Assembly: GCF_001660815.1 (NCBI RefSeq)
Contig: NZ_LYMI01000037.1
Coordinates: 1-38,202 of the forward strand
Reading direction: 5' to 3'
Source: Xanthomonas nasturtii
GTDB taxonomy: Bacteria > Pseudomonadota > Gammaproteobacteria > Xanthomonadales > Xanthomonadaceae
Length of the DNA: 38,202 bases
This document shows positions 8,193 through 16,950 of the stretch, piece after piece. Both the position numbers and the translations under genes were made by a program. Below the pieces are notes generated by a model that saw only the letters and a list, made by a program, of their open reading frames with translations, was not told the DNA's origin and made no database searches. Within the stretch, counting starts at the first letter, position 1, and the number at the start of each line of letters is the position of its first letter.

Positions 8193-9593
8193 TCAGGGCG
8201 TCGGCTCTGCCGGCGGCGGCGTCGGTTCCGCAGGCGCTGCCGGGTCTGCCGACTTGGCGGGAGCGGCTGTGGCGTTGTCATCGGCGCGGTCGCCGGTACG
8301 GTAGCTCACATACGCTTCGCCGCGCAGTTCCTGCAGATAGCGGTTGTACTCTTCTTCCAGCTTGCGGCGACCGATCGTTTCACGGATCTGCGCACGCTGA
8401 TTTTCGGCGCTGACGTCGGTCTGGCGGCTGCCGACACGCTGCACGATGTGCCAGCCCGCCTGGGTACGGAACGGCTCGGACACCGCGCCGTCTGCCAGTC
8501 CTTCGACCTGCTTGCCAAAGTCCGGGCCGAATGCATCGGCCGGGAACCAACCCAGATCACCACCCTGACCACGGCTATTGGTGTCTTCGGAAGACTCCTT
8601 GGCCGTTGCCTGGAAGTCGGCGCCGCCGGTGATGCGTGCGCGCAACGTATCGATCTTGGCCTTGGCCTGTGCCTCGGTCTGGTTGTCGCCGATGCGCACC
8701 AGGATATGGCGTGCGTTGTACTCGGTGACCATCTTCTTCTCGCCGCCGGCATTGGCGTCGCGCATTTCCACCAGTTTGAGCAGCTGGAAACCGCTCGGGC
8801 CGCGCAGCGGTCCGGCCACCTGGCCAGGCTGCATGTCGCGAATCAGCTGGGCAAACGCATTGGGAATTTCATCCAGGCTGCGCCAGCCCAGATCGCCGCC
8901 TTCCAGCGCATTCGGGCTATCCGAATAACGCACTGCGGCTGCGGAGAAATCCAGCTCGCCCTTGTCGATCAAGGCCTTGACGCCATCGACCTTCTTCTGG
9001 CCGGTGGCGATCTGCTCGGCGGTCGCACCTTCCGGCAAGCCGACCAGGATGTGCGCCAGGTGGTACTGGCTACCGGTGGTGGCCTGCTGGGCCAGCGCGG
9101 CGTCCACTTCGCCTTCGCTCACGCTGATGCGGCTCTGCGCGAAGCTCTGACGCAGGCGCTGCACGATGATTTCGTCGCGCACCGAAGCGCGGAAATCGGC
9201 ATAACCCATGCCGTCGGCGGCCAGCTTCTGGCGCAAGCCATCCACGGTAGTGCCGTTCTGCTGGGCGATGCTGGCGATGGCGCGGTTGAGTTCCTCGTCG
9301 CTGACGCGGATGCCGCTGCCGTCGGCGCGGCCGACCTGCAACTTGACCAACACCAAGCGCTCGAGCACCTGGCGCTGCAGGACGTCGTCCGGCGGCAGCT
9401 GGTTTTCGCGGCCGGCGTACTGCGACTTGACGTTGCGCACCGCGCGATCAAGCTCGCTCTGCAGCACCACGTCTTCGTCGACGATGGCTGCAATGCGATC
9501 CAGCGGCTGGGATTGCTGTGCCGAGGCCAACGGCGAAACCGTGCTGGTGATGACCAGCAACGAGGCAAGAACGACAGAGAAAGGCTTGGTCAT
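8193..9593 (-). CDS. surA: Periplasmic peptidyl-prolyl isomerase / outer-membrane protein chaperone SurA
   Basis: SurA escorts unfolded outer-membrane proteins across the periplasm, LptD among its key clients. The 466-residue product has a signal peptide (about 1-25, SPLASA-QQ), the SurA N-terminal domain starting LDRIAAIVDEDVVL, and two parvulin domains. Parvulin 1 starts near YHLAHILVGLP and includes EGGDLGW; parvulin 2 starts near ARHILVRI and includes GQGGDLGW. A C-terminal helix follows. The last 30 residues form a low-complexity Ala/Pro/Glu/Thr tail (PAEPTPPPAEPTP) beyond the usual family end. The start overlaps the lptD stop by four bases (ATGA), so chaperone and client are translationally coupled. 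Confidence 0.97.
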   Translation of the reverse strand: MTKPFSVVLASLLVITSTVSPLASAQQSQPLDRIAAIVDEDVVLQSELDRAVRNVKSQYAGRENQLPPDDVLQRQVLERLVLVKLQVGRADGSGIRVSDEELNRAIASIAQQNGTTVDGLRQKLAADGMGYADFRASVRDEIIVQRLRQSFAQSRISVSEGEVDAALAQQATTGSQYHLAHILVGLPEGATAEQIATGQKKVDGVKALIDKGELDFSAAAVRYSDSPNALEGGDLGWRSLDEIPNAFAQLIRDMQPGQVAGPLRGPSGFQLLKLVEMRDANAGGEKKMVTEYNARHILVRIGDNQTEAQAKAKIDTLRARITGGADFQATAKESSEDTNSRGQGGDLGWFPADAFGPDFGKQVEGLADGAVSEPFRTQAGWHIVQRVGSRQTDVSAENQRAQIRETIGRRKLEEEYNRYLQELRGEAYVSYRTGDRADDNATAAPAKSADPAAPAEPTPPPAEPTP

Positions 9594-12028
9594 GGAATCA
9601 GGTTCGGATCGTAATCGTCCGGATTGCTCGTGGTGTTGGTATTGCTGGGCGGGACCAGGTACAGGTCGTCGCGGTAATAGCCGAGAATAGCACGGCGCAA
9701 AGTGCGGTCCGTGTTCTGGCCAAACGAGCTCAAGCCCTTGAGGACAAACTCGAACTGGATGGAGTTGTCCATCTCGCCGTCACGGTTACGCACGAAGCGG
9801 CGCACCAGTGCGCGGACCGCCAGGCAGCAGCTGTCCCACTGCACGCCACCGATGATTTCCAGCGGCTCGCGATCCAGCAGCGAGTAGTAATAACGGCCAA
9901 CCGCACTCCAGGTGGGGTTGATCGGGTAAAGGAACGAGAAGTCGGCCTGTTTCAACTGGTCGTTATTGCTGATCAGATCGCGGCGATAGCGGTAGGCCAG
10001 ATTGATGATGCCGTCGTTGCCCAGCAGGTAACGCGTGCGCAGGCTGGCCAGATCTTCCTTGCGCGAGTTCGGGTTCCATTGGTAGGTGGCGCCCATGGAC
10101 CAGCGGTCGTTGATCATGTAGTTGGCATCGGCCACCCAGGCGGACTTGCCCTGTTCGATGGGTTGCTCGCTGTTGGCAGCGGAGCTGTTGATCGTCACCA
10201 GCGAATCATTGAAGTACAGGATCTGACCGGCACTCAGCGACAGCTTCTCGCGCCCATCCTCTTGACGTAGCCAGCGTGAGGTCACGGCCAGGGTCAATTG
10301 GTTGGCGTCGTTCTGGCGATCGGCACCGGTGTAGCGGCTGTCGCGAAACAATTGACCGTAGCTGAAGGTGAACGGACGGGTGTCGAAGACCGGCAGATCA
10401 TCCTGGTCGCGGTAGGGCACGTACAGGTAGTACATGCGCGGTTCCAGCGTATTGAGATAGTTGGTCCCGAACAGCGAGGTTTCGCGATCGAAATACAGGC
10501 CTGCATCCAGCGAGGTGATCGGAAGGCTGCGCGTGGGAGAGCGGTTGCCGGTCAGCGGCGCGGTGTTTGCGACAATGGAATCCAGCTGATACGCGGTATA
10601 GCGCCACGCCACGGTCGGGGTGATGAACCAGGCTGCGCCCGACAACGGCATCGAGATGTAGGGTTTGACGTCCAGGCGCGAGCCGCTGCCGTACTCCCTG
10701 TTGCGGATGTTGGTGCGGACGTATTCGTCGTTATCGTCTCGGCTGTTTGTTTCGCCTGGAGTGCTGGGGCTCGGAGGCTGGACGAAGTACGAGTCGTCAT
10801 GAGTGAAACGCACCGCTTCGGCATACACGCCCGCTTCGAAGATGCCGAACGGCTTCTCCCAGGTGAAATACGCGCGCGGCTGCCGGTTGTAGGGCAGCGC
10901 CTGTTCGTCCAGCGTGTAGTCGGTCAGCTGCCAGCGGTCGGCCATCAGGCCGGCTGTCCAGGTTTCGCCGGTGCCGTAGATGCCCACGGTGCTTTGCAGG
11001 CTGGACGCCGAGCCCATGCCATTGATGCGGCTGGTGAAGTCCTCCACATAGCGCGTGTCGCTGACCCAGGAGATGCTGCTACGCGCCTGCCAATGGCTGT
11101 TGACGTTGTGGTAGCCGCTATAGAAAACGCTGCCGCGGTCTTTCTTGCGCAGGTTGTCATTGGGCAGATAGTTGCCGGTGATTTCGCCGCGACCGCCCTC
11201 ATAGAGGTAGCGGAATTCGGTGCCGAACATGAAACCGCGCTTGCTCATGTAGCGCGGCAGCAGGGTGGCATCGTAGTTCGGCGCCAGGTTGAGGTAGATC
11301 GGTTGCAGGTAATCGAAACCGTTACGCCCGGACAGGCCGAACTGCGGAAACAGCAAGCCGGTCTGGCGGCGGTCGTCGATCGGGAACTTGAACCACGGGA
11401 AATACAGCACCGGCACCTTGCCGATCTGCAGCACCGCATTGCGTGCGGTACCGAAACCTTCTTCGTTGTCGACGTCGATCTCCGGCGCGCGGACCCGCCA
11501 GATCGGCTGCGAGGGGTCGCAGGTGGTATAGGTCGAACGGTGCATCTGCCCGACCTGGCCCTGCAGGTCCACCGATTGGGCCGCGCCATTGCCGCGCCTG
11601 TCTACCAGCTGGTACTGGATGTTGCTGACCTTGTGGGCGTCGGTGTCCTGATTGCCTTCGGCACGGTCGGCGACCATGCGGAAGGAGGTGTCCTGGTAGC
11701 GGACATTGCCTTCGGCGATGTAGTTGCCGGTTTCGGTGTCCATGCGCAGGTTGTCGGCTCCCAGGAACTGGTCGCCGCGCTTGAGCGCCACATTGCCCTG
11801 GTACTGCGGAGTGGTGCTGGTGCCGGACAACTGGTCGCCTTCGATGTCGGTCGGCAGCTGCTGGCGCATCTCGGCGGCCTTGGCGTCGGCGGCGGGGGCG
11901 CCATCGAAACCAGGCAGCGGGTCCACGGCCGGGCACAAACCCCAGTTCAACGGCTTGTCGGCAGCCATGGCCGGGAGGCAGATGGCGATGCTCAAGGGCA
12001 GGGGCAGCAGGCGGAGAGCTCGGCGCAC
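9590..12028 (-). CDS. lptD: LPS-assembly outer-membrane protein LptD
   Basis: LptD forms the outer-membrane barrel that, plugged by LptE, inserts lipopolysaccharide into the outer leaflet. The GTG at 12028 gives 812 residues starting (V/M)RRALRLLPLPLS, a signal peptide ending AMA, then an N-terminal OstA/jellyroll domain (about 50-190) and a large C-terminal barrel. The disulfide cysteines are present: about Cys32 (WGLCP), about Cys170 (YTTCDP), and a CC pair in WDSCCLAVRALVRR near the C terminus. A TTG at 12040 is an alternative start. I chose the GTG because it matches the start I recall for Xanthomonas LptD. Neither has a good ribosome binding site. Confidence 0.95.
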   Translation of the reverse strand: MRRALRLLPLPLSIAICLPAMAADKPLNWGLCPAVDPLPGFDGAPAADAKAAEMRQQLPTDIEGDQLSGTSTTPQYQGNVALKRGDQFLGADNLRMDTETGNYIAEGNVRYQDTSFRMVADRAEGNQDTDAHKVSNIQYQLVDRRGNGAAQSVDLQGQVGQMHRSTYTTCDPSQPIWRVRAPEIDVDNEEGFGTARNAVLQIGKVPVLYFPWFKFPIDDRRQTGLLFPQFGLSGRNGFDYLQPIYLNLAPNYDATLLPRYMSKRGFMFGTEFRYLYEGGRGEITGNYLPNDNLRKKDRGSVFYSGYHNVNSHWQARSSISWVSDTRYVEDFTSRINGMGSASSLQSTVGIYGTGETWTAGLMADRWQLTDYTLDEQALPYNRQPRAYFTWEKPFGIFEAGVYAEAVRFTHDDSYFVQPPSPSTPGETNSRDDNDEYVRTNIRNREYGSGSRLDVKPYISMPLSGAAWFITPTVAWRYTAYQLDSIVANTAPLTGNRSPTRSLPITSLDAGLYFDRETSLFGTNYLNTLEPRMYYLYVPYRDQDDLPVFDTRPFTFSYGQLFRDSRYTGADRQNDANQLTLAVTSRWLRQEDGREKLSLSAGQILYFNDSLVTINSSAANSEQPIEQGKSAWVADANYMINDRWSMGATYQWNPNSRKEDLASLRTRYLLGNDGIINLAYRYRRDLISNNDQLKQADFSFLYPINPTWSAVGRYYYSLLDREPLEIIGGVQWDSCCLAVRALVRRFVRNRDGEMDNSIQFEFVLKGLSSFGQNTDRTLRRAILGYYRDDLYLVPPSNTNTTSNPDDYDPNLIP

Positions 12029-12154
12029 GCGTGGGTTCAACCAATAAAATGGCGACTAGCTTGCCGCATACCCCGCATAGGGGCAATGAAGAGCGCCCGC
12101 ATCGGGGGGGCGAGGTTCATCGCAACCGGTGGCGCGACTGCTGTCCCGGCAGGC

Positions 12155-13063
12155 TCAGCGCAGTGCGGCCACGTGCGCCACACTGCTTTCGCGTAGCGCC
12201 TGCAGGTCGTAGCCGCCTTCCAGCATGGAGACCACGCGGCCGCGGGCATGGCGGTCGGCCAGGGTGCGCAGGGCACCGGTGAGCCAGGCGAAATCGTCGT
12301 CGTCGAGCATCAGGTCGGCCAGTGGGTCGCGCAGATGCGCATCGAAGCCGGCGGAGATCAGGATCAGCTGCGGGCGGAAGGTATCGATCAGCGGCAGCAT
12401 CTCGTCTTCCCACACATTGCGAAAGCGCAGGCCGTCGCTGCCAGGCGGCAGCAGCAGGTTGTGGATGTTGCCCACGCCGCGCTCGTACACGCTGCCCGAG
12501 TGCGGGAACAACCCGGACTGGTGCGTGCTGAGGTACTGCACGGCCGGGTCGCGCTCGAAGATCGCCTGGGTGCCGTTGCCGTGGTGGACGTCGAAATCCA
12601 CGATGGTGATGCGCTCCAGCCCATGCCGGTCGCGCGCGTGGGCGGCGGCCACGGCGATGTTGTTGAACAGGCAAAAGCCCATCGAGACCTGCGCGGTGGC
12701 GTGGTGGCCGGGCGGGCGCACTGCGCAGAAGGCGGTGCGGGTCTGGTCCTGCATCACCGCGTCCACGGCGGCGATGCCGGCGCCTGCAGCGCGCAGGGCG
12801 GCCGCGCGCGAGGCGGGCACCATGCGCGTGTCCACGTCCAGCTGGCGATAGCCGTCGAAGGCGGTTTCCAGCACCGCGTCCACCTGCTCGCGCTCGTGCA
12901 CCCGGCACAGGTCGCCGAGCTTGGCCAGCGGCGCCTCGCGCCAGTCCAGATCCGGGAACGCGGCGCGCAGGGCCTCGACCACCGCTTCCAGGCGGGCGGG
13001 GCTTTCGGGGTGTTCAGGGCCGGCGTCGTGACCGAGGCAGGCGTGATGGGTAAAGACCAACAT
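12155..13063 (-). CDS. Histone-deacetylase-superfamily hydrolase (acetylpolyamine/HDAC-like)
   Basis: The 302-residue protein has the zinc-hydrolase pattern of bacterial class II-type histone deacetylase homologues. It shows GHDAGPEHPESPARL near the start, RPPGHHA (about 118-124) with the tandem catalytic histidines, and FCLFNNIAVAAAHA. The zinc-binding DFDVHHGNGTQ and the second zinc Asp in SAGFDAH follow, with GGYDL at the end. Bacterial relatives deacetylate acetylpolyamines or small amides; no true histone substrate is implied. It follows the adenosyltransferase gene by 38 bp and precedes lptD by about 125 bp, all on the minus strand. The substrate cannot be deduced from sequence. Confidence 0.9.
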   Translation of the reverse strand: MLVFTHHACLGHDAGPEHPESPARLEAVVEALRAAFPDLDWREAPLAKLGDLCRVHEREQVDAVLETAFDGYRQLDVDTRMVPASRAAALRAAGAGIAAVDAVMQDQTRTAFCAVRPPGHHATAQVSMGFCLFNNIAVAAAHARDRHGLERITIVDFDVHHGNGTQAIFERDPAVQYLSTHQSGLFPHSGSVYERGVGNIHNLLLPPGSDGLRFRNVWEDEMLPLIDTFRPQLILISAGFDAHLRDPLADLMLDDDDFAWLTGALRTLADRHARGRVVSMLEGGYDLQALRESSVAHVAALR

Positions 13064-13101
13064 GGGGCAACTCTAGCCTCTCCGTCGAGCCGGGCACATG
13101 C

Positions 13102-13659
13102 TCAACCGCGCCGGCGGTCATGCCGCCACAGGACTTCCTGCTGTCCGTCGACACGCGCAAGCACGCGCGCCAGCACGAACAGCAGGTCCGACAAGCGGTT
13201 GAGGTAACCGATCGCCTCGCTGCGCACCGCTTCCTGGCGCGACAACGCAACGGTCTCGCGCTCGGCCCGGCGCACGATGGTGCGGGCCAGATGGCAGCGC
13301 GCGGCCGCTTCGCCACCGGCCGGCAGGATGAATTCCTTCAATGCGGGCAGTGTGTCGTTGAAGGCGTCCAGCTGGCGCTCCAGCGTCTCGATGTCGGCCG
13401 CCTCGATGGCCGCGTGGCCAGGAATGCACAACTCGCCTCCCAGGTCGAACAACTGGTGCTGCACAGTGGTGAGCAGTGCGGCGATCGGCTCCGGCACCCC
13501 GGGTGCGGCCAGCAATACGCCGATGGCCGAATTGGCTTCATCCACGGTGCCGTAGGCATTGACGCGCAGCGCGTCCTTGCCGGTCCGGCTGCCATCGCCC
13601 AGGCCGGTGCTGCCGTCGTCGCCGGTACGCGTATAGATACGTGAGAGTCGGTTGCCCAT
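13102..13659 (-). CDS. ATP:cob(I)alamin adenosyltransferase, PduO/MMAB type
   Basis: The enzyme adds the adenosyl group of ATP to cob(I)alamin to make coenzyme B12. The 185-residue protein has the PduO-type pattern: the ATP-binding start IYTRTGDDGSTGLGDGSR, GTVDEANSAIG, QHQLFDLGGEL, then IVRRAERE with the conserved Arg and Glu, and YLNRLSDLLFVLAR. This fold differs from the CobA/BtuR type. The ATG at 13659 lies three bases after the stop of the membrane-protein gene, so the two are almost certainly co-transcribed. That partner resembles BtuM vitamin B12 transporters, which makes a salvage function likely. Confidence 0.94.
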   Translation of the reverse strand: MGNRLSRIYTRTGDDGSTGLGDGSRTGKDALRVNAYGTVDEANSAIGVLLAAPGVPEPIAALLTTVQHQLFDLGGELCIPGHAAIEAADIETLERQLDAFNDTLPALKEFILPAGGEAAARCHLARTIVRRAERETVALSRQEAVRSEAIGYLNRLSDLLFVLARVLARVDGQQEVLWRHDRRRG

Positions 13660-13662
13660 GAC

Positions 13663-14241
13663 TCAGCCGGCGTGGGGCTGGCGACGCGGGGCGGCCAGCG
13701 GCTCGGCAGCCACCTGGATTGCCGCCGCAGCGGCCACATACAGCGCGGTGCTGCGCAGGTACGGGCCCAGCCAGTCGGTGTAATTCTTGAACCAGCCGGA
13801 CACGGTCGGTTCGGCCACGCTGGCGCTGATCCAGTAGAAGCTGCCCTGGGCGATCAGCTGGCACAGCGCCACGGCGATCAGCAGGGCGGGCACCAGCCTG
13901 GCCAGCGCGCTCCACTGCGCGCCGTGATAGTGCCGGCGCAGCCACACGCCGCCAGCCCACAACGCGAAGTACGCCGGGATCAGGCACCAATACGCCGGCG
14001 ACACGCAGTAGTGCTGCCAGAAGCTCAGGCCCTGTTGGGTGATCACCAGCCAATCCACTGCCACCGCAAGCCCCATCAACAGCGGGAATGCCAGCCGGGT
14101 GCGCGCGGCCAGGTGGAAGCCACCGATGAAGAACACCGCCCAGGACGCGTCCGGAACCGGCGCGAAGTGGTTGATCCGCGTGGCCGCCATCAGCAAGGCG
14201 AGCAGGCTCAGAATCAGGGTGTCGTGCGAGCGAGGAGTCAT
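13663..14241 (-). CDS. DUF6580-type integral membrane protein, candidate BtuM-like cobalamin transporter
   Basis: The 192-residue protein has about six hydrophobic segments with short loops, the size and shape of a solitary ECF-type S component. Asn24-His25 lie after the first membrane segment, Asp63-Trp64 in the middle, and Cys79 in QHYCVSPAYW. From memory, BtuM of Thiobacillus denitrificans is about 22 kDa and uses a conserved Cys80 to bind the cobalt of cobalamin, so Cys79 here is suggestive. The gene for cobalamin adenosyltransferase starts three bases after its stop. Membrane protein is certain; B12 transport is inference. The ATG at 14241 begins just before the first hydrophobic segment; upstream residues look noncoding. 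Confidence 0.75.
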   Translation of the reverse strand: MTPRSHDTLILSLLALLMAATRINHFAPVPDASWAVFFIGGFHLAARTRLAFPLLMGLAVAVDWLVITQQGLSFWQHYCVSPAYWCLIPAYFALWAGGVWLRRHYHGAQWSALARLVPALLIAVALCQLIAQGSFYWISASVAEPTVSGWFKNYTDWLGPYLRSTALYVAAAAAIQVAAEPLAAPRRQPHAG

Positions 14242-14393
14242 GCGCGAAGGGAGCCGGATCACAGGTCCGCGAGTGTAGCGTGGAAGCGGCGCTGCCCGCG
14301 CCTTGCGGCAGCGTGCAATCGGCGCGGGGAGTGCCTGCGGCACCTGCGAGCCATGCGGGCCGCAGGCGGCAGCGGGCGCGGCAAGATGTCCCA

Positions 14394-14424
14394 GCCTTCG
14401 GCGGCAACGCGCATGGGCGAAGGC
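14394..14424. promoter_or_regulatory. Inverted repeat just before ubiH
   Basis: GCCTTCG at 14394-14400 and CGAAGGC at 14418-14424 form a perfect 7-bp inverted repeat with a 17-base spacer. It ends 13 bases before the ubiH ATG, in the 196-bp region between two divergent genes. TTATCA follows directly and resembles a -10 hexamer. It could be an operator or a hairpin in the leader; nothing else in the sequence decides. Confidence 0.3.
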
Positions 14425-14437
14425 TTATCATGTGGGG

Positions 14438-15646
14438 ATGACACTTCCCCATGACGTTCTGATCGTTGGCGGCGGCCTGGTCGGCTCAAGCCTGGCGATT
14501 GCGCTGGACCGCCTCGGCCTGGATGTCGGGCTGGTGGAGGCCACCCCGGCCGGCACGCCGCCGGCGGTGTTCGACCAACGCAACCTCAGTTTCGCCGCGG
14601 CCACCGTGAATGCGCTCGGCGCGCTCGGGGTGATGGCCAAGCTGCGCAGCCCGCCCGGGCCGATCCGGCGCATCCATGTCAGCCGCGCCGGCGACTTCGG
14701 TCGCGTGCAACTGGACGCGGCCGATTACGGCCGCGACGCTTTCGGCCAGGTGGTGGTGGCGCGCGACTTCGGCGATGCCTTGCAGGCGCGCCTGGACGAA
14801 TTGACCCATCTACGCCGTTACCGCCCGGCACGTTGCATCGGCGTGGAGCCGGTGCAGGACGGCCTGCGCGCGGTGCGCCTGACCACTAAGGCTGGCGAGC
14901 AGCGTGTGCACGCCAAACTGGTGGTCGGCGCCGATGGCAGCAACAGCGCGGTGCGCGAGTTGCTGCACATCGACACCGACACGCACGATTTCCTGCAGAC
15001 CTTGTTCGTGGCACGTGTGCGCGCCTCCCGGCCGCCCGATGGCACGGCCTGGGAGCGGTTTGGCGAACACGGACCAACCGCATTGCTGCCACGCGGCGAC
15101 CGCCACTACGGCGCGATCCACTGCGTGGCGCGTGCCGAGGCCGACGCCGTGGCCGCGCTCGATGACGCCGGCTGGCTTGCCCGCTTGCAGCGTGCGGCCG
15201 GCTGGCGTGCCGGGCGCTTTGTCGCCAGCGGCGAGCGCAGCGCCTACCCGCTGGTGCAGGTGCTGGCCAACGACCTGGTCGCCGAGCGCGTGGTCCTGCT
15301 CGGCAACGCGGCGCAGACGCTGCACCCTATCGGTGCGCAGGGCTTCAATCTGGGATTGCGCGATGCACTGACGCTGGCCGAGTTGATCGAACACGATCGC
15401 AGCGATGCCGGTGCCGGCGCGTTGCTGGCCGAGTATCTGGCGCGGCGGCGGGTGGATCGCGAGCACACCATCGGGTTTTCCAGCGGTCTGGCGCGGCTGA
15501 CCGGCAATCCGGCACCGTTGCTGCGGCCGTTGCGTAGCCTCGGTTTGTTCGCGACTTCGCAGGCAGCGCCGCTGCAATCGATGCTGGTCGGCGGCGCGAT
15601 GGGCTTCCGTGGCGATGTCCCGCAGCTCTGCCGGGGTATCGCATGA
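14438..15646 (+). CDS. ubiH: UbiH-type 2-octaprenyl-6-methoxyphenol hydroxylase
   Basis: The enzyme is a class A flavin monooxygenase that hydroxylates the ubiquinone ring. The 402-residue protein shows the FAD dinucleotide fold VLIVGGGLVGSSLAIAL at the N terminus, the DQRNLSFAA segment, GADGSNSAVREL (the DG motif), and GNAAQTLHPIGAQGFNLGLRD near residue 290. The GNAAQTLHP form, with Asn in place of the common Asp, is typical of UbiH. The ATG at 14438 starts four residues before the FAD fold. The stop overlaps the next gene's ATG by four bases (ATGA). Which ring carbon each of the two hydroxylases attacks is not decided by sequence. Confidence 0.9.
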   Translation: MTLPHDVLIVGGGLVGSSLAIALDRLGLDVGLVEATPAGTPPAVFDQRNLSFAAATVNALGALGVMAKLRSPPGPIRRIHVSRAGDFGRVQLDAADYGRDAFGQVVVARDFGDALQARLDELTHLRRYRPARCIGVEPVQDGLRAVRLTTKAGEQRVHAKLVVGADGSNSAVRELLHIDTDTHDFLQTLFVARVRASRPPDGTAWERFGEHGPTALLPRGDRHYGAIHCVARAEADAVAALDDAGWLARLQRAAGWRAGRFVASGERSAYPLVQVLANDLVAERVVLLGNAAQTLHPIGAQGFNLGLRDALTLAELIEHDRSDAGAGALLAEYLARRRVDREHTIGFSSGLARLTGNPAPLLRPLRSLGLFATSQAAPLQSMLVGGAMGFRGDVPQLCRGIA

Positions 15647-16824
15647 GCCGCCGCTGTACGCGCGATGCGGTGATCGTCGGCGGCGGCGTGGTTGGTGCCG
15701 CCTGCGCGCTGGCGCTGACCGACGCCGGCCTGAGCGTGGCCCTGGTCGAAGGGCGCGACCCGGCAAGCTGGCGCGCCGATCAGCCGGATCTGCGCGTCTA
15801 CGCCTTCGCTGCCGACAACGCCGCATTGCTCGACAGCCTGGGCGTGTGGAACGCGGTGCGCACCGCGCGCGTGCAGCCATATCGACGCATGCGGGTCTGG
15901 GATGCCGGCGGTGGCGGCGAGCTTTGCTTCGACGCCGATACATTGGGTCGCGAACAACTCGGCTGGATCGTCGAACATGCGTTGCTAGTCGATCGCCTGT
16001 GGGCGGCCGTGCACAGCGCCGGGATCCAAGTGCATTGCCCGGCGCGCGTGGCCGAACTGGAGCAGGACACCAGCAGCGTGCGCCTGCGCCTGGACGATGG
16101 CAGCCGGCTGGAAGCGGCCATTGCCATCGCGGCCGATGGCGCGTCGTCCACCTTGCGCGATTTGACCGGCCTGCCGGTGTCGCGGCACGCCTACGCGCAA
16201 CGGGGCGTGGTTGCTTTCGTGGAGACCGAACAGTCGCACCAGGCCACTGCATGGCAGCGCTTTCTGACCACCGGACCACTGGCGTTTCTGCCGTTTGCCG
16301 ATGGCCGTAGTTCGATTGTCTGGACGTTGCCCGATAGCGATGCCGAACGTGTGCTGCAACTGGACGACGCGACGTTTTCGCGCGAGTTGACCCAGGCCTT
16401 TGCCGCGCGCCTGGGTGAAGTGCGTGTGGCCTCCGCACGCACGGCATTCCCGCTGCAACGGCAATTGGTGGAGCAGTACGTCAGTGGTCGCGTGCTGACC
16501 CTGGGCGACGCCGCGCATGTGGTGCATCCGCTGGCGGGGCAGGGCGTCAACCTGGGGTTGCGCGATGTCGCTGCACTGCGTGCGGAAGTGCGCGCCGCGC
16601 TCGTCAAACGTGCGGATTGGGCCGCTGCGCACCGGCTGCAGCGCTGGGCGCGTACCCGCCGCAGTGAAAATGCCGTGGCCGCGTACGCTTTCGATGCGAT
16701 CAACAACGTGTTTTCCAACGACGAGATGCACCTGACCCTGCTGCGTGGATCGGTGCTCGGCCTGGCCGGCAGGCTGCCGCCGCTGGTCGATGTGTTGTGG
16801 CAACGGGCATCCGGCGGCGCGTAG
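15643..16824 (+). CDS. UbiH/UbiF/VisC-family FAD-dependent hydroxylase (ubiquinone biosynthesis)
   Basis: The 393-residue protein is a second flavin monooxygenase of the ubiquinone family, translationally coupled to ubiH. Its N-terminal FAD site reads DAVIVGGGVVGAACALAL, followed by DLRVYAFAADNAALL, AADGASSTLRDL, and the LGDAAHVVHPLAGQGVNLGLRD motif near residue 285, typical of UbiI/UbiF/VisC enzymes. It most likely catalyses another ring hydroxylation of ubiquinone synthesis. UbiI, UbiF and UbiL/UbiM are close relatives, and the position specificity cannot be read from motifs, so no symbol is given. Confidence 0.87.
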   Translation: MSRRCTRDAVIVGGGVVGAACALALTDAGLSVALVEGRDPASWRADQPDLRVYAFAADNAALLDSLGVWNAVRTARVQPYRRMRVWDAGGGGELCFDADTLGREQLGWIVEHALLVDRLWAAVHSAGIQVHCPARVAELEQDTSSVRLRLDDGSRLEAAIAIAADGASSTLRDLTGLPVSRHAYAQRGVVAFVETEQSHQATAWQRFLTTGPLAFLPFADGRSSIVWTLPDSDAERVLQLDDATFSRELTQAFAARLGEVRVASARTAFPLQRQLVEQYVSGRVLTLGDAAHVVHPLAGQGVNLGLRDVAALRAEVRAALVKRADWAAAHRLQRWARTRRSENAVAAYAFDAINNVFSNDEMHLTLLRGSVLGLAGRLPPLVDVLWQRASGGA

Positions 16825-16950
16825 GCAATCTTACGTCTGCCGGCCTGCTCTCTGCCTAGCCGGCCCAGTCGACGCTTTATGTCTAAAAGCTTATAGCGTA
16901 GGCCGCATCTTCCATACGACGCACGCGGCCGGCGTGGCTACAGTCGCGGC

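Noticed and set aside
10298..12196. 632-codon open frame antisense to lptD
   Set aside because: It mirrors the codon pattern of lptD and has no recognisable domain.
14242..14437. Cobalamin riboswitch upstream of the BtuM-like gene
   Set aside because: I read the minus strand for a B12-box and the conserved core of cobalamin riboswitches and saw no convincing match; the stretch is also short for one.
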